This document shows positions 8,475 through 17,870 of a stretch of DNA of 64,000 nt, piece after piece. The notes beneath the pieces are model-generated. The model was not told the origin of the DNA. It ran no database searches and saw nothing but the letters and a program-made list of their open reading frames with translations. The DNA is taken from contig CAVOKO010000010.1 in assembly GCA_963696525.1 (NCBI GenBank), forward strand, positions 62,001 through 126,000, read 5' to 3'. Numbering within the stretch: the first letter of the stretch is position 1; the number at the start of each line of letters is the position of its first letter. Source of the stretch: CAWBRT01 sp963696525 (GTDB lineage Bacteria; Acidobacteriota; Terriglobia; Terriglobales; Acidobacteriaceae). The position numbers and the translations under genes were made by a program.

Positions 8475-9176
8475 ATGTCCACCATGGGCACTCCGCAGTA
8501 TGCACTCCCGCAGTCGATCATCGAGGAGCGCACCTTCATCACACGTGTTTATGGATGGATGGCAGGCGGGCTTGTCACCACCGGCCTCGTGGCCGCCTAC
8601 ACCGCCGCAAATCCCGCCCTGATCCGGGCCATCTTTAGCTCCGGCCTCTTCTGGGTCCTGATCGTGGCGGAACTGGGTATCGTGATGGCGCTTTCCTGGG
8701 CGATCAAGCACATGAGCCCGGTGATGGCTATTAGCGCCTTCCTTTTTTACGCCGCGCTCAATGGCCTGACTCTCTCGATGATCTTTTTGGTCTACACTGC
8801 CGAGTCCATCGGCCTGACTTTCTTCGTCATCGCCGGAACCTTCGGCGCCATGTGCATTTACGGCGCCACCACCAAGCGCGACCTGACGTCCATGGGCAAC
8901 CTGCTGTTCATGGCGCTCTTCGGGCTTATCCTCGCCTCTGTTGTCAACATCTTCTGGCACAGCTCCGGGCTCTACTGGGTGGTGACCTATGCTGGCATCC
9001 TGATCTTCGTTGGCCTGACCGCCTATGACGCCCAGAAGATCAAGCGGATGCACGCTGCGGGAATGGAGGGCACCGAAGAAGACCGGAAAGCAGCGGTGAT
9101 TGGCGCCCTCGCCCTATATCTGGATTTCATAAACCTCTTCCTCTTACTACTCCGTCTTTTTGGCCGGAGGAAGTAG
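8475..9176 (+). CDS. BAX inhibitor-1/YccA family membrane protein
   Basis: 233 residues; the start at 8475 is set by AAAGGAGGAAACA immediately before ATG. Seven hydrophobic helices follow a short N-terminal tail, and the C-terminal part has GLTAYDAQKIK and ALYLDFINLFLLLLRLFG, signature stretches of the Bax inhibitor-1 (TMBIM/YbhL/YccA) family. Bacterial members are inner-membrane proteins linked to pH-gated calcium leak or to protease modulation; no specific role can be read here. Its promoter region would sit between the IS right end and 8475, about 100 bp, so IS insertion may have altered its expression. Confidence 0.92.
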   Translation: MSTMGTPQYALPQSIIEERTFITRVYGWMAGGLVTTGLVAAYTAANPALIRAIFSSGLFWVLIVAELGIVMALSWAIKHMSPVMAISAFLFYAALNGLTLSMIFLVYTAESIGLTFFVIAGTFGAMCIYGATTKRDLTSMGNLLFMALFGLILASVVNIFWHSSGLYWVVTYAGILIFVGLTAYDAQKIKRMHAAGMEGTEEDRKAAVIGALALYLDFINLFLLLLRLFGRRK

Positions 9177-9209
9177 AGCGCGGAGCGATGGGTAAAATGT
9201 TGCTCACGA

Positions 9210-9857
9210 TTACCAACCCATCTGGCGCATCCGCTCGAGAATGATCTCGCTGTAGTTATTCATGCGCTCGGGACGTCGCCTCAGGGGAGCCGGCAGAATC
9301 GCGGCGAGCCGTGCCGCCTGTTCCCTGCCGATATTCCGGGCCGCGGTTCCATCGTAGTAACGACACGCCGACTCTGCGCCATAGATACCAGGGCCCCATT
9401 CGACCACATTGAGGTAGATCTCCAGAATGCGCCGCTTGCCGAGGACGAATTCGGCTACCGGTACCAGCGTGAACTCCGCGCCCTTGCGGAGGATAGAGCG
9501 GCCCGTTCCGAAGAACAGGTTTTTTACGAGTTGCTGCGTGAGGGTGGAACCTCCGCGAATGCGACCGCCTTCCATATCATTTTCGGCAGCGAGTTGGATC
9601 GCGTGCCAATCGAAGCCATGGTGCTGGTAGAAGCGTGCGTCCTCCGCGGCGATTACAGCGCGCTGGAGATCGGGCGAGATTTGGCTGAGCGGAATGAATT
9701 TGTAGCGTTCGTGATACGGCGTGTGGTGTATCCAGGCCTGCAAGCGGCGCTGGATATGCACCGCGGTTGTCGGTGGGTCGATCCACCGGGCGGCCACAAG
9801 GATCAGCGCGGCAAGCGACCAAATAAGCGCCACAGCCGATGACAAGCCATCGAACAA
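9210..9857 (-). CDS. mtgA: Monofunctional biosynthetic peptidoglycan transglycosylase
   Basis: 215 residues in the annotated frame. The GT51 domain has the catalytic Glu in VIAAEDARFYQHHGFD (Glu-72), then GGSTLTQQLVKNLFF and the KRRILEIYLNVVEWG motif, all diagnostic of MtgA/PBP transglycosylase domains that polymerise lipid II. The N-terminal membrane anchor is odd: the annotated frame starts at a TTG without a good ribosome-binding site, while an alternative frame just upstream reads FVRWLVIGCGAYLV, which looks like the usual anchor start. A single-base frameshift near 9800 would join the two. It converges with the BAX-inhibitor gene. Confidence 0.88.
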   Translation of the reverse strand: MFDGLSSAVALIWSLAALILVAARWIDPPTTAVHIQRRLQAWIHHTPYHERYKFIPLSQISPDLQRAVIAAEDARFYQHHGFDWHAIQLAAENDMEGGRIRGGSTLTQQLVKNLFFGTGRSILRKGAEFTLVPVAEFVLGKRRILEIYLNVVEWGPGIYGAESACRYYDGTAARNIGREQAARLAAILPAPLRRRPERMNNYSEIILERMRQMGW

Positions 9858-10485
9858 AGGATCGGAGGAATCCCTTCCGAAGCGGGGTCTTGGTGTGTGT
9901 GTATGGCCTTGTAGTCACATTTCAGAATAACAGCCTGGGTTGGCTTGCCGCTTATGGCTGATCTCGTGCGCGCAAAACACGGAGTACTGCGTTCTACTCG
10001 GGCCACGTGGTGCAACCCAGGTGGTCGACTGGTAGACCGATTCGCCGAAATCTGCTGAAAATAAAATCATTCGCTTGAGAGTTGCGGACCGCACTGAGGG
10101 CGCTGAGGATGATTCTGTAGCTGCGGATTCCTCAAGAATCATCAGGTCAGCAACCTGGTTGCCCGACCCAAACACGATCCGGTCGATACGTTTACAAGGC
10201 TGGTCGTGAGCAGTACAATTCGAGCGGCTCAGCCTTGATGCTCTTGATCGATGCCTTCCTGGGAGCCAGTTTTCGCCGTTGCGGGTGGACAAGACTACGC
10301 AGACGATTTAGGGTCGGACTCAGCCAAAAGCTGCGAGCAGGAGAGAGTCGCAACGGAGTGAACGGGAGGTTCATCAACGCCAAGGTGTTGTGGTGCAGGA
10401 AATCTGCTTCTTTGTTGGAGCAGCCCGTCCCTCGAAAAATCCGCATAGGAGATATGCTGTGGCTATTTCAAAATCGAACGCGGTA
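9858..10485. other. Intergenic stretch with a possible 10-codon leader ORF
   Basis: No full gene is recognised. Just before the hydrolase gene, GGAGAT precedes an ATG at 10454 that opens a 10-codon frame (MLWLFQNRTR) whose TAA overlaps the hydrolase ATG as TAATG at 10484-10488. This would allow translational coupling. The rest of the stretch must contain the promoters of the divergent mtgA and hydrolase genes, but no clear boxes were identified. Confidence 0.35.
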
Positions 10486-11451
10486 ATGTGCAGGCTGATG
10501 CTAATGTTCGTTGTGGCATGTCTAACTGTTGTTACCGGAGTTGCGTATGCGCAGGTAGGCTTTCCTCCCCCGCCGCCTAAGGTGAGTCCTATCGCTGGCG
10601 CAATTGACATGCATATTCATCCTGGTCCGGACATCTTTGTGAGGTCGTTGACTGACACCGAAATGGCAATGATCGCCAAACGCCAGGGGATGCGCGGCAT
10701 TGTGCTGAAGAACCACGTGGCACCAACCGCGGACCGGGCTGCATTGGCTATGGAGCAGGTGCCGGGCATCGAGATCTGGGGCGGAGTGGTTCTTAACAAT
10801 GCTGTGGGAGGCATAAATCCAGCAGCGGTAGAGTATATGTATCGCATGGCAGGTGGGCGCGGCAAGGTAGTTTGGCTTCCAACCTTCGACTCTGACATGC
10901 ATATCAAGACTCTGGTCGATAAGAACCAATCCGGAATTCTCGTTGCGCCCAATGGCAAGGTGACGCCGGCCACCGAGGAGGTCTTGAAAATCATCGCGCG
11001 GGAAAACTTGGTACTCGCCACCGGTCACATACATCCAGAGGAAGTCGTCGCGGTCGTGAAACGTGCCCGCGAGTTAGGCGTCAAGAACATCGTCGTGACG
11101 CATGCTTTCACGAGAATCCCGGGCCTGACAATGGCTCAGGCCAAAGATGTGGCTGCAATGGGTGCGATGATTGAGATTTGTTATCAGCAATTCTTGGCAG
11201 GGCCCAACTCCCAGTTCCCATGGTTGCGGAGTTGGGCGCAGGTTGACGAAAAGACGGTTGCAATGGCGGTGAAAGAGATTGGTGCCAAAAGCCTCGTGCT
11301 TTCGACAGACCTAGGGGCACAGGACCTGCCGATACCGACCGATGGTTTGATAGCTGCGGTTCAGGCCATCAAGCGCCAAGGCGTCTCCGATGCCGATATC
11401 GACTTGATGATCCGAAAAAATCCGGCCCGTCTGCTTGGATTGGCGGACTGA
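10486..11451 (+). CDS. Exported DUF6282-type metal-dependent hydrolase (amidohydrolase-like TIM barrel)
   Basis: 321 residues from the ATG at 10486, which puts a signal peptide (residues 1-22, ending VAYAQ) at the N-terminus. The metal-site pattern is IDMHIHPGPD (His-43, His-45), KNH (His-77), a second pair in ATGHIHPEE (His-181, His-183), VTHAF (His-206) and STDLG (Asp-275), like amidohydrolase-superfamily enzymes. Substrate unknown; the closest family I can name is DUF6282. Its start codon overlaps the stop of a short leader ORF, so translation may be coupled. No catabolic neighbours help to assign a substrate. Confidence 0.75.
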   Translation: MCRLMLMFVVACLTVVTGVAYAQVGFPPPPPKVSPIAGAIDMHIHPGPDIFVRSLTDTEMAMIAKRQGMRGIVLKNHVAPTADRAALAMEQVPGIEIWGGVVLNNAVGGINPAAVEYMYRMAGGRGKVVWLPTFDSDMHIKTLVDKNQSGILVAPNGKVTPATEEVLKIIARENLVLATGHIHPEEVVAVVKRARELGVKNIVVTHAFTRIPGLTMAQAKDVAAMGAMIEICYQQFLAGPNSQFPWLRSWAQVDEKTVAMAVKEIGAKSLVLSTDLGAQDLPIPTDGLIAAVQAIKRQGVSDADIDLMIRKNPARLLGLAD

Positions 11452-11665
11452 GTTCGCACCTCTGTAACTCTAAAAGCCGATGTGGCAGCGTGCTCACAGC
11501 TGGCACATTCCGAACTGAGCCTCAGTATTCAAAGGCAGCAGCGTTGGCGCAGACTCGTGTTTTGTGTTCCTGAGCGGCAACCGGCCCGGTCCGGTTACAA
11601 CCTTGCACTCAAAGACAGCATAGTGCGCCTATTCCCAGGTAGATATCGATGCATCTGCTACGATA

Positions 11666-12878
11666 TCAACCCCGCCCGGCAGCCACGGTTGACGACAGTA
11701 GCGGCTCTGTGACTTCAAGTTGTGGGGGCGTTGCTATTTGGTATTGCTGGTTCACATGCACGACCTTGGCCGGTGGAAAGCCGTTGAAGGACGTACTGCT
11801 GGCGGCGGAATAGGCGCCGATGTTTTCGGAGTAGACCAGCTCGCCAATCTCCAGGTCCGGGAGCTGCTCGGTCAGGCTGATGGTATCGAGCGCGTCGCAC
11901 GTGGGGCCGAAGACGGAGCAGATCTGAGTGGGACCATTCTTGAAACTTCTCAGGTGGTACTGGGCGTGGTCAAAGATCATGCCGCTATAGGTGTGATAGA
12001 CGCCGTCATTGAGATAGTAACAAAGCTTGCCGCTCGCGAACGGCTTTGCCTATGATCTGGGAGACGGCGGTGGCGGCGGAGGCGACCAGGAAACGCCCCG
12101 GCTCAGCAAGGATTTCGATCGGTTCGGGGAAAAGACGGTCCAACTCGGCGTTGATCATTTTGGCGAGTCTCCTGAAGGGAGGGACCGTGTCGTCGTAGTG
12201 GGCAGGAAAACCACCGCCGATGTCGAGAAGCTTGAGATCGAAGCCACGCGACTTGGCCTCTGCGAAGATGCCCGCGGCCAAGTGCAGCGCCTGGCTGTAG
12301 TTCTTCGGGTTCGTGCACTGGCTGCCGACGTGGAAGCTCAGCCCCTCGACCTCGAGCTTGTTATTGTGAGCGAAGGCGATCAGGTCCACGGCCTCGCCGG
12401 GCAAGGCGCCGAACTTGCTTGACAGCTCCACCATCGATCCGGTGTTGGGGACGCGCAACCGCAGCACCAGGCCCGAGTGCGGCGCATAGCGGGCGATCTT
12501 GATCACCTCTTCGTGGTTATCGTAGGTGACCAGCGGCTTGTATGGATCCAGCCGCTCGAGCGTTTCAATCGCCTTGATCGGGTTCGCGTAAATGATGCGA
12601 TCCCAGATGAAATCCTGCCGCTGTTTCGCCGGAAGATCCTTGATCTTTTCGTGAACGTTCAAAAACTCCGCCATGCTGGCGACGTCGAAACTGGCTCCGG
12701 CATCGTAGAACGTCTGCACGATCGCAGGGTCGCTGTTAGCCTTGACCGCATAGTAGACCTGCACGCGCGGCAGATACTTTCGGAATTGGTCGTAGTTTTC
12801 CCGCAGCACTTTATGGTCCACGACGACAAGCGGTGTGCCGTGCTTCTTGGCCAGTTGAAGCAGTGTCTTTTGGTCCAT
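11666..12878 (-). CDS. Ornithine/lysine-type PLP decarboxylase (fold III), interrupted by one frameshift
   Basis: Two halves of one gene lie in different frames. The first (12878 down to about 12032) has YYAVKAN with the PLP lysine (Lys-46), HVGSQ, LDIGGGFP and AEPGRFLVA. The second continues CYYLNDGVYHTYSG, GMIFDHAQ and VFGPTCDALD with the active-site Cys. One extra base near 12032, in the run GAGCGGCAAG, breaks the frame; removing it restores a protein of about 403 residues, the normal family length. The partner homospermidine synthase lies 75 bp upstream on the same strand, so the likely reaction is ornithine to putrescine. As both halves are well preserved, a sequencing error or a very recent mutation is more likely than old decay. 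Confidence 0.8.
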
Positions 12879-12953
12879 AGCTTATGGTCCGTGGCTCGTA
12901 TCTTTGACGTGCGGATTTTGAATCCCGATAATTCCCGTTGTGCCGCGCTGGGT

Positions 12954-14423
12954 TCAAATGCCGTCTCCGTCCGTGATCAGAAAATTCTTGAACTGCCACG
13001 GGTCGGACATGTCGAGCTGCGGCTTGTTATATCCGCTGAAGAAGTTGGAGTAGTGCTTCAGCGGGTTCCAATCCGAGGCCACGGAAACGAACTTGCCCAG
13101 GTAGGGCTTGCTGACGTCCAGCACATAGTCATGGGGCAAGTCGTCAGGCACGCACAGCCCCCGGCGCGGGTTCTCGACCATCCACATGCAGGCGGCAACA
13201 ACCGAAATGGCTACCTGCATCGTGGTCGCGTTCTGATGCGGTACCAGGCGGCGCGACTCCTCGATATCGAGATCGGTTCCGCACCACCACGATTGGTAAG
13301 GGTGCCCCATCACCAGCGCGCCCAGAATATCGGCTCCGCTGATGATTTCGTCGGTCATGATGCGGATGCGCGGTTGCAACCGGTAGTCGTAGCCGCGCAG
13401 CTCGTGGAGCGAGGCAATGGCGGCGTCGCACGGACAATAAGCGTAGTGGACCGTGGGGCGGTAGATCGCCTTGCCGTCTTCCCAAACGGTGAGCTTCTCG
13501 GTGATGGTGAACGCCTCGCCGTGGCGCACGATCATGCCGACGATGTCGTGATTCGGTGGCACCCAGCTCGCCACGAATGTGTTGATGCCCATCCGCGCCA
13601 GACAGATCTGGCTCTTGGGGCCGTCCGCATGCTCGAAGGCGAGGGCGGGCAGCTCTTTTTCATGGGTGCCCCAGCCCATCTCGGCCGTGGTCGTCCCTTC
13701 CTCCCGGAAGCCCTCCACGCTCCAGGTATTGACGAACTCGTTCACCTGTTTGGGCTGATCTGTGATCTGCGTGTCGCGCTCGCTGCAGTGAATGACCTTG
13801 ACGCCGAGTTGCTGGGCCAGGTGGTTAAAGTTCCGCGCCTTGGCGTGGTGAGCGATCTTCTCCGCCTGAGCCCCGCTGAATTTTTTCTCCGCCAGCGCGC
13901 GCTGCGCGATGTCCAGCAGCGCCTGCTTGGTGAAATGGCTGATCAGGCCGGGATTCGCTCCGTGTTCGATCACCGCCGTCGGCCCAGGCTCGCTCCACGT
14001 GGAGATCATCCGCCGCAGATTCATGTGGCGCCAGTAAAGGGTTCGCTCGGTAGGGTGCTTGTTTTCGGCTCCGGCGTAGGGATCCCAGAGCTCTACCGAC
14101 GTGTTCACATAGAGGACGCCCCGGTCGTGGCACCACTGCACGATTTCGCAACAATCGATATTCCACGCCAGGTCGATGAGGAGGTCTCCGGCCGAGAGGT
14201 GCTGTCCCAGCAGACTCCCCAGGTTCTCCGGCGTCACGCGATCCTTGATGAACGTCATACCCTGCTCGATCCAGGGCTTCAGCGCGGCATCGTTTGGCTC
14301 AAAGTCTATGATGGTGATGCGCTTGGGATCGATACTGAGGTGTTTGACCAAAATGGGCAGCGTGCAACGCGCCACCGCTCCAAAACCGACGAGCAAGACT
14401 CGATTCGGAAACGTAACCATCAT
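12954..14423 (-). CDS. hss: Homospermidine synthase
   Basis: 489 residues, close to the usual bacterial length of about 480. The N-terminus is a Rossmann fold (RVLLVGFGAVARCTLP), and conserved blocks AWNIDCCEIVQWCHD, NTSVELWDPY and EHGANPGLISHF follow; these are typical of NAD-dependent homospermidine synthase of the saccharopine-dehydrogenase-like superfamily. It makes homospermidine from putrescine in the cytoplasm. AGAGGAATTA lies before two consecutive ATGs, and either could start. The decarboxylase downstream would supply putrescine, so the two genes form a short polyamine operon. Confidence 0.92.
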   Translation of the reverse strand: MMVTFPNRVLLVGFGAVARCTLPILVKHLSIDPKRITIIDFEPNDAALKPWIEQGMTFIKDRVTPENLGSLLGQHLSAGDLLIDLAWNIDCCEIVQWCHDRGVLYVNTSVELWDPYAGAENKHPTERTLYWRHMNLRRMISTWSEPGPTAVIEHGANPGLISHFTKQALLDIAQRALAEKKFSGAQAEKIAHHAKARNFNHLAQQLGVKVIHCSERDTQITDQPKQVNEFVNTWSVEGFREEGTTTAEMGWGTHEKELPALAFEHADGPKSQICLARMGINTFVASWVPPNHDIVGMIVRHGEAFTITEKLTVWEDGKAIYRPTVHYAYCPCDAAIASLHELRGYDYRLQPRIRIMTDEIISGADILGALVMGHPYQSWWCGTDLDIEESRRLVPHQNATTMQVAISVVAACMWMVENPRRGLCVPDDLPHDYVLDVSKPYLGKFVSVASDWNPLKHYSNFFSGYNKPQLDMSDPWQFKNFLITDGDGI

Positions 14424-14498
14424 TAATTCCTCTCCGCTGTGGTGACTAAATTATTCAATTCGATCATTCGAGTCTCGCCTCGCCCAGGGCGACATAAG

Positions 14499-14741
14499 CT
14501 AGAGCGAAGGGGACCCAGCCAAGGCGATTATGGTTCGCCCCGTGTCATCATAATCAAAGGTCGTCGATGATCTCCAGACCATTTCTTTGGGTTCGTCTTC
14601 CTCGTCGCCTTCCTCGGGCTTCTCTTCCTCAGGCTCCTCTTCTTCGTCTTCTTCTTCGTCTTCGTAATTTCTATGACCCATGGTTACGACCACGGCGGGG
14701 CTGAGTTCAAAGACTTCAATTTCAAGACTTTTGATTCTCAT
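14499..14741 (-). CDS. Small Asp/Glu-rich hypothetical protein
   Basis: An 80-codon frame with GGAAGAAG upstream of its ATG. The middle (residues 26-52) is almost pure Glu/Asp with a few Pro and Lys, and the flanks are mixed. It lies 75 bp upstream of homospermidine synthase on the same strand and could be the first gene of that operon. A poly-acidic protein next to polycation synthesis is suggestive, but low-complexity GAA/GAG tracts easily create spurious frames. No family recognised. Confidence 0.35.
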   Translation of the reverse strand: MRIKSLEIEVFELSPAVVVTMGHRNYEDEEEDEEEEPEEEKPEEGDEEDEPKEMVWRSSTTFDYDDTGRTIIALAGSPSL

Positions 14742-15222
14742 ATATAAGCTTCTTCCATGCGACGTGGAGTGTTCCTGAAAGCACCCACAAGATGTTCACC
14801 GGGAGTATTGCACAGCCGTATTGTGGCGATTGGGCGTGCCGTCGAATCTCGTCTTGCATTTCGGTCGTTCCCTCACCGAGGTGGCGCGCGGCGATTACCG
14901 ACGGCGTCCAATGCCCCGCGCCGAACCCAGGCCCCCGCAACGGCCATGGACAATTCGCTATCAAAAAGGCGCCTGCATTGCTGGGCTGAGTTTCTGGATT
15001 TTAGCACTTAATGGCAGTGAAGTATGCTGAAAATTAACAGGAATCTGCGTCCACCGCGGGGGCGAATGAAGCCGCCGGCTGGATTTCGAACACCGTTCCC
15101 CCGCGCATCCTTACTTGTCGCCGCTCCGAGGAGCGCCGCAGTGAGGAGTTCGTGTTTTCATTCCATCATTCCCCGAGAGTAAGCCGGATCTTTGTCCGGG
15201 GGAAACACTTTGACCGACGGCC
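14742..15222. other. Intergenic stretch without recognised gene
   Basis: No coding region is supported. A small hairpin (CCGGA...TCCGG near 15184-15199) precedes the gene fragment that follows. The promoter of the polyamine operon should lie at the left end of this stretch. Confidence 0.4.
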
Positions 15223-15354
15223 AGTCGCCTGGAATACCTGAACCACTACCAGCAGGCGATCACTGAATTGGTACGTGAGCGTTATATCCTCGACGAAGAT
15301 CGTGGAGCTCTTTTGAAGCTTGGGGAGCAGGAGTGGGATGTGGCGACAAAGTAA
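15223..15354 (+). pseudogene. C-terminal gene fragment, about 43 codons
   Basis: The frame reads SRLEYLNHYQQA then LVRERYILDEDRGALLKL and ends at TAA 15352-15354; a stop lies five codons before it. The amphipathic LVxERYILxEDxxxL pattern looks like the C-terminal tail of secreted alpha/beta-hydrolase-like proteins, though this assignment is weak. A proper terminator hairpin follows 6 bp after the stop, which supports the idea that a real gene once ended here. The body of the gene is gone. Confidence 0.4.
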
Positions 15355-15360
15355 TGGCTG

Positions 15361-15391
15361 AAGCCCGGCCAGCTAACAACGGGCCGGGCTT
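15361..15391 (+). terminator. GC-rich hairpin terminator
   Basis: AAGCCCGGCC and GGCCGGGCTT pair perfectly over 10 bp around an 11-nt loop, just after the stop codon of the plus-strand gene fragment. It may also serve the convergent penicillin acylase gene from the other side. The T-tract is short (CTTC), so efficiency is uncertain. Confidence 0.65.
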
Positions 15392-15434
15392 CTTCGAGCG
15401 TACGAACTCTATGGTAATGCGCCCTGTGGGCCTC

Positions 15435-17870
15435 TTAGTGTAGAGGTATAAGCTTGATCGTCTTCTCCGTCTCCTTTTCCACCGCCTTGCGGGTATAGAG
15501 CAGCGGGAAATACTCTCCGTTGCGCCACATCGGCGCCAAGTCGCGGTAGTGCGGATTGTCTGGATCGCCTGATTGGCCAGGATGATTTACAGCCCGCGAG
15601 TTGTCCCAGTTTCCAACGTCGACCACGACGCGTACAGAGGGCCCGTTCATCTGTCGGAAATCGCTGTCGCGGTATTGGGCGTTGTTCGGAACGTACTCGC
15701 TGCCGTTCTTCTCAATCGGTCCGACGTTGATCTTCGCCCGCGTGGCTTCGTCAACAATCGCAGCAAAGGGGTGTTCGCTCAAGTTGTAGAGAAGCTTTCC
15801 CCACCTCCACTGCTTTGGATCAGGGCCCTGCAGCTTCTCCATATCTTCATAGCCCGAGCGTAGGCTGGTCAGCAGCACGTCGTTCCGTTTCTGCACGGCG
15901 TTGTCGCCAAACAGCGTCTCGGGACGTTCCAGCGCGTCCAGCATAACGGCCGTATCCGGATTGACGAACGAATCCGCTGCGGCCTTGTTTAGCACGGCGT
16001 ACTTGAAACCCTTTAACAAGTGGCGGCTAAACCAGACCTCATGCAGCGCCGGCGCCGGCCCATCCGTGTCGAAGCTGGCGTTCCAGGGTTTGAGCAGGTC
16101 GAGCGCGGACCGCGTCTTCGGGTCGTTGCTCGAGAGCGGCTGCAGCAGAGCTACCAGGCGACGCGCCGGAATAGAGACCTCGTCATTCTGCAGGCGCATC
16201 GAGTCCTCGATAGTCACCTTATTCAGCTTCGTCAACACTTCACTAATCCGCTGGTGTCTCGAACCGTTCACCCATTCAAACCCAAGTTTCCGCTCCCTGT
16301 AGGGATAATCGGCCGGTATGTTCATTTCGTTCGAAGTTGTGATATAGCCGGCCTTCGGGTTATAGATACTCGGCAACTGTTCGCCGCTCCAACGCCCGGC
16401 CCACTCGAAGCGGCCATCCCCTGGAACGGGCATCAGGCCGTCCCAGTTCGGACGGATCGGCGCCAGTCCGCCAGCCATCCATCCGATGTTGCCCTTCACA
16501 TCAGCATAGACGTGATTCAAGCCAGGTGCGCCCCAGTTGCCGATCGTCTGCTTGAACTCCCGGAAGGTCTTGGCGCGAATGTAGCGGATCGAGTTGTAGT
16601 ATGGGGCCGTACCGGGCTCCAGCCACACACTCTTCACGGCAAAGGCGCGGTTCTTGTCTTTCTCGACGTAAATCACCGGGCCATGGCGCGTGAACTTCAG
16701 ATCAACCGGCAGCGCCTGCTGTCCCTTGACTCTGATTTCCTCGCGCACTATGCGGAAAGGTTCCCACTGGCCCTGGTACTTGTACTGCTCCGAGTTTGTG
16801 GGATTAAGTTCATACACATAGAGGTCCTCTTGGTCGATGTAGAAGCGCGTGTAGCCGAACGCAATCCAGTCGTTGTGTCCGAGGGAGATGCCGGGAAGCG
16901 CCGGCTCATTGGCGCCGATGACGTGCAGGGTCGGAGCATCCAGGTGCGAAATATAGCGCAAGCTGGGCTCTCCGTAGGCACGGTGGGGGTCGTTGGCCAT
17001 GACTGCCCGGCCCGTTGCCGATTTACCGGGCGCGATCACCCAGTTGTTGCTTCCCTCGATCCTGTCGTTCGGCACGACCTCGATGGCCAGCTCAGCAGCA
17101 CCAGTATTCGTCGCCTTTAGTGCGTTTGGCGTAAGCCGCACGTCCTGAGTCGCTAGTGTAAATACCTTCAAAACGTCGCCCGGCAAGCAGGGATCCAACC
17201 CCGACGGCACTTGTGTCTGCCATTCTGGCTGCAATCTGTAACGGACCTGGTCGGCTTTAAGATCGGCGGCACAGACCACCTTCGATCGCGCCACCTCATA
17301 GTTGAGGTTCCCCGTCAGGCCGTGTGTGCGAATCCGCACCACATCTTCGGCGGCCCACTTTGCCGGCTTGTAATTCAGCTTCTGGAACTCGTACGGCATT
17401 CGTTCCGGATGTTTCCCGAGCCAGTCGATATAGGCATTGATGCCGGCGACAAACCCCTCAGCAATCTGCTCTGAGTCTGGACTATAGGCAGCCCATTCCT
17501 TCTTCATATCACCACGGTAGAGGAAGAGGCGCGTTGCCTTGTCCTGCTCGATGAACGTCGGCCCGAAGATCTCCGATAGTTGCCCCAGGCCGCGGCGCCG
17601 CCAAAGATCGATTTGAAAGAGCCGGTCGCGGGCAGCATTGAACCCTTGGGCGAAGAACAGGTCGGCCTCATTCTTGGCGTAGATGTGTGGTACGCCCCAA
17701 CGGTCGATCAGGATTTCGACCGGCTGCCGCAGGCCTTTGATGGCGATCGTTTCAGCCGCCTGCTTAGGCGTGGTCTGCGCCGGAGCAAGAATGGCCGTGA
17801 ATGACAGTATTAGCAATGCAAAGCATGTCAGTGGCAGATACTTTCCAGATGCTGGGTTACGTTTATGCAT
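15435..17870 (-). CDS. Penicillin acylase family protein, exported
   Basis: 811 residues with an N-terminal signal peptide (hydrophobic residues 11-30, then PAQ). It has the alpha-subunit segment RDRLFQIDLWRR, then the N-terminal nucleophile serine of the future beta chain in IEGSNNWVIAP (Ser-274), preceded by a spacer that would be removed autocatalytically; DPHRAYGEPS and GISLGHNDWIAFG are further family blocks. Ntn hydrolases of this group cleave amide bonds in beta-lactams, N-acyl homoserine lactones or acylated amino acids in the periplasm; the substrate cannot be told here. It is a single-gene unit with the terminator hairpin at 15361-15391 downstream. Confidence 0.92.
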   Translation of the reverse strand: MHKRNPASGKYLPLTCFALLILSFTAILAPAQTTPKQAAETIAIKGLRQPVEILIDRWGVPHIYAKNEADLFFAQGFNAARDRLFQIDLWRRRGLGQLSEIFGPTFIEQDKATRLFLYRGDMKKEWAAYSPDSEQIAEGFVAGINAYIDWLGKHPERMPYEFQKLNYKPAKWAAEDVVRIRTHGLTGNLNYEVARSKVVCAADLKADQVRYRLQPEWQTQVPSGLDPCLPGDVLKVFTLATQDVRLTPNALKATNTGAAELAIEVVPNDRIEGSNNWVIAPGKSATGRAVMANDPHRAYGEPSLRYISHLDAPTLHVIGANEPALPGISLGHNDWIAFGYTRFYIDQEDLYVYELNPTNSEQYKYQGQWEPFRIVREEIRVKGQQALPVDLKFTRHGPVIYVEKDKNRAFAVKSVWLEPGTAPYYNSIRYIRAKTFREFKQTIGNWGAPGLNHVYADVKGNIGWMAGGLAPIRPNWDGLMPVPGDGRFEWAGRWSGEQLPSIYNPKAGYITTSNEMNIPADYPYRERKLGFEWVNGSRHQRISEVLTKLNKVTIEDSMRLQNDEVSIPARRLVALLQPLSSNDPKTRSALDLLKPWNASFDTDGPAPALHEVWFSRHLLKGFKYAVLNKAAADSFVNPDTAVMLDALERPETLFGDNAVQKRNDVLLTSLRSGYEDMEKLQGPDPKQWRWGKLLYNLSEHPFAAIVDEATRAKINVGPIEKNGSEYVPNNAQYRDSDFRQMNGPSVRVVVDVGNWDNSRAVNHPGQSGDPDNPHYRDLAPMWRNGEYFPLLYTRKAVEKETEKTIKLIPLH

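Noticed and set aside
12477..14426. 649-codon plus-strand frame
   Set aside because: It is antisense to the decarboxylase and homospermidine synthase, an effect of GC-rich codon use.
14722..14964. 80-codon minus-strand frame with one hydrophobic stretch
   Set aside because: It overlaps the acidic ORF start, has no ribosome-binding site and no recognised motif.
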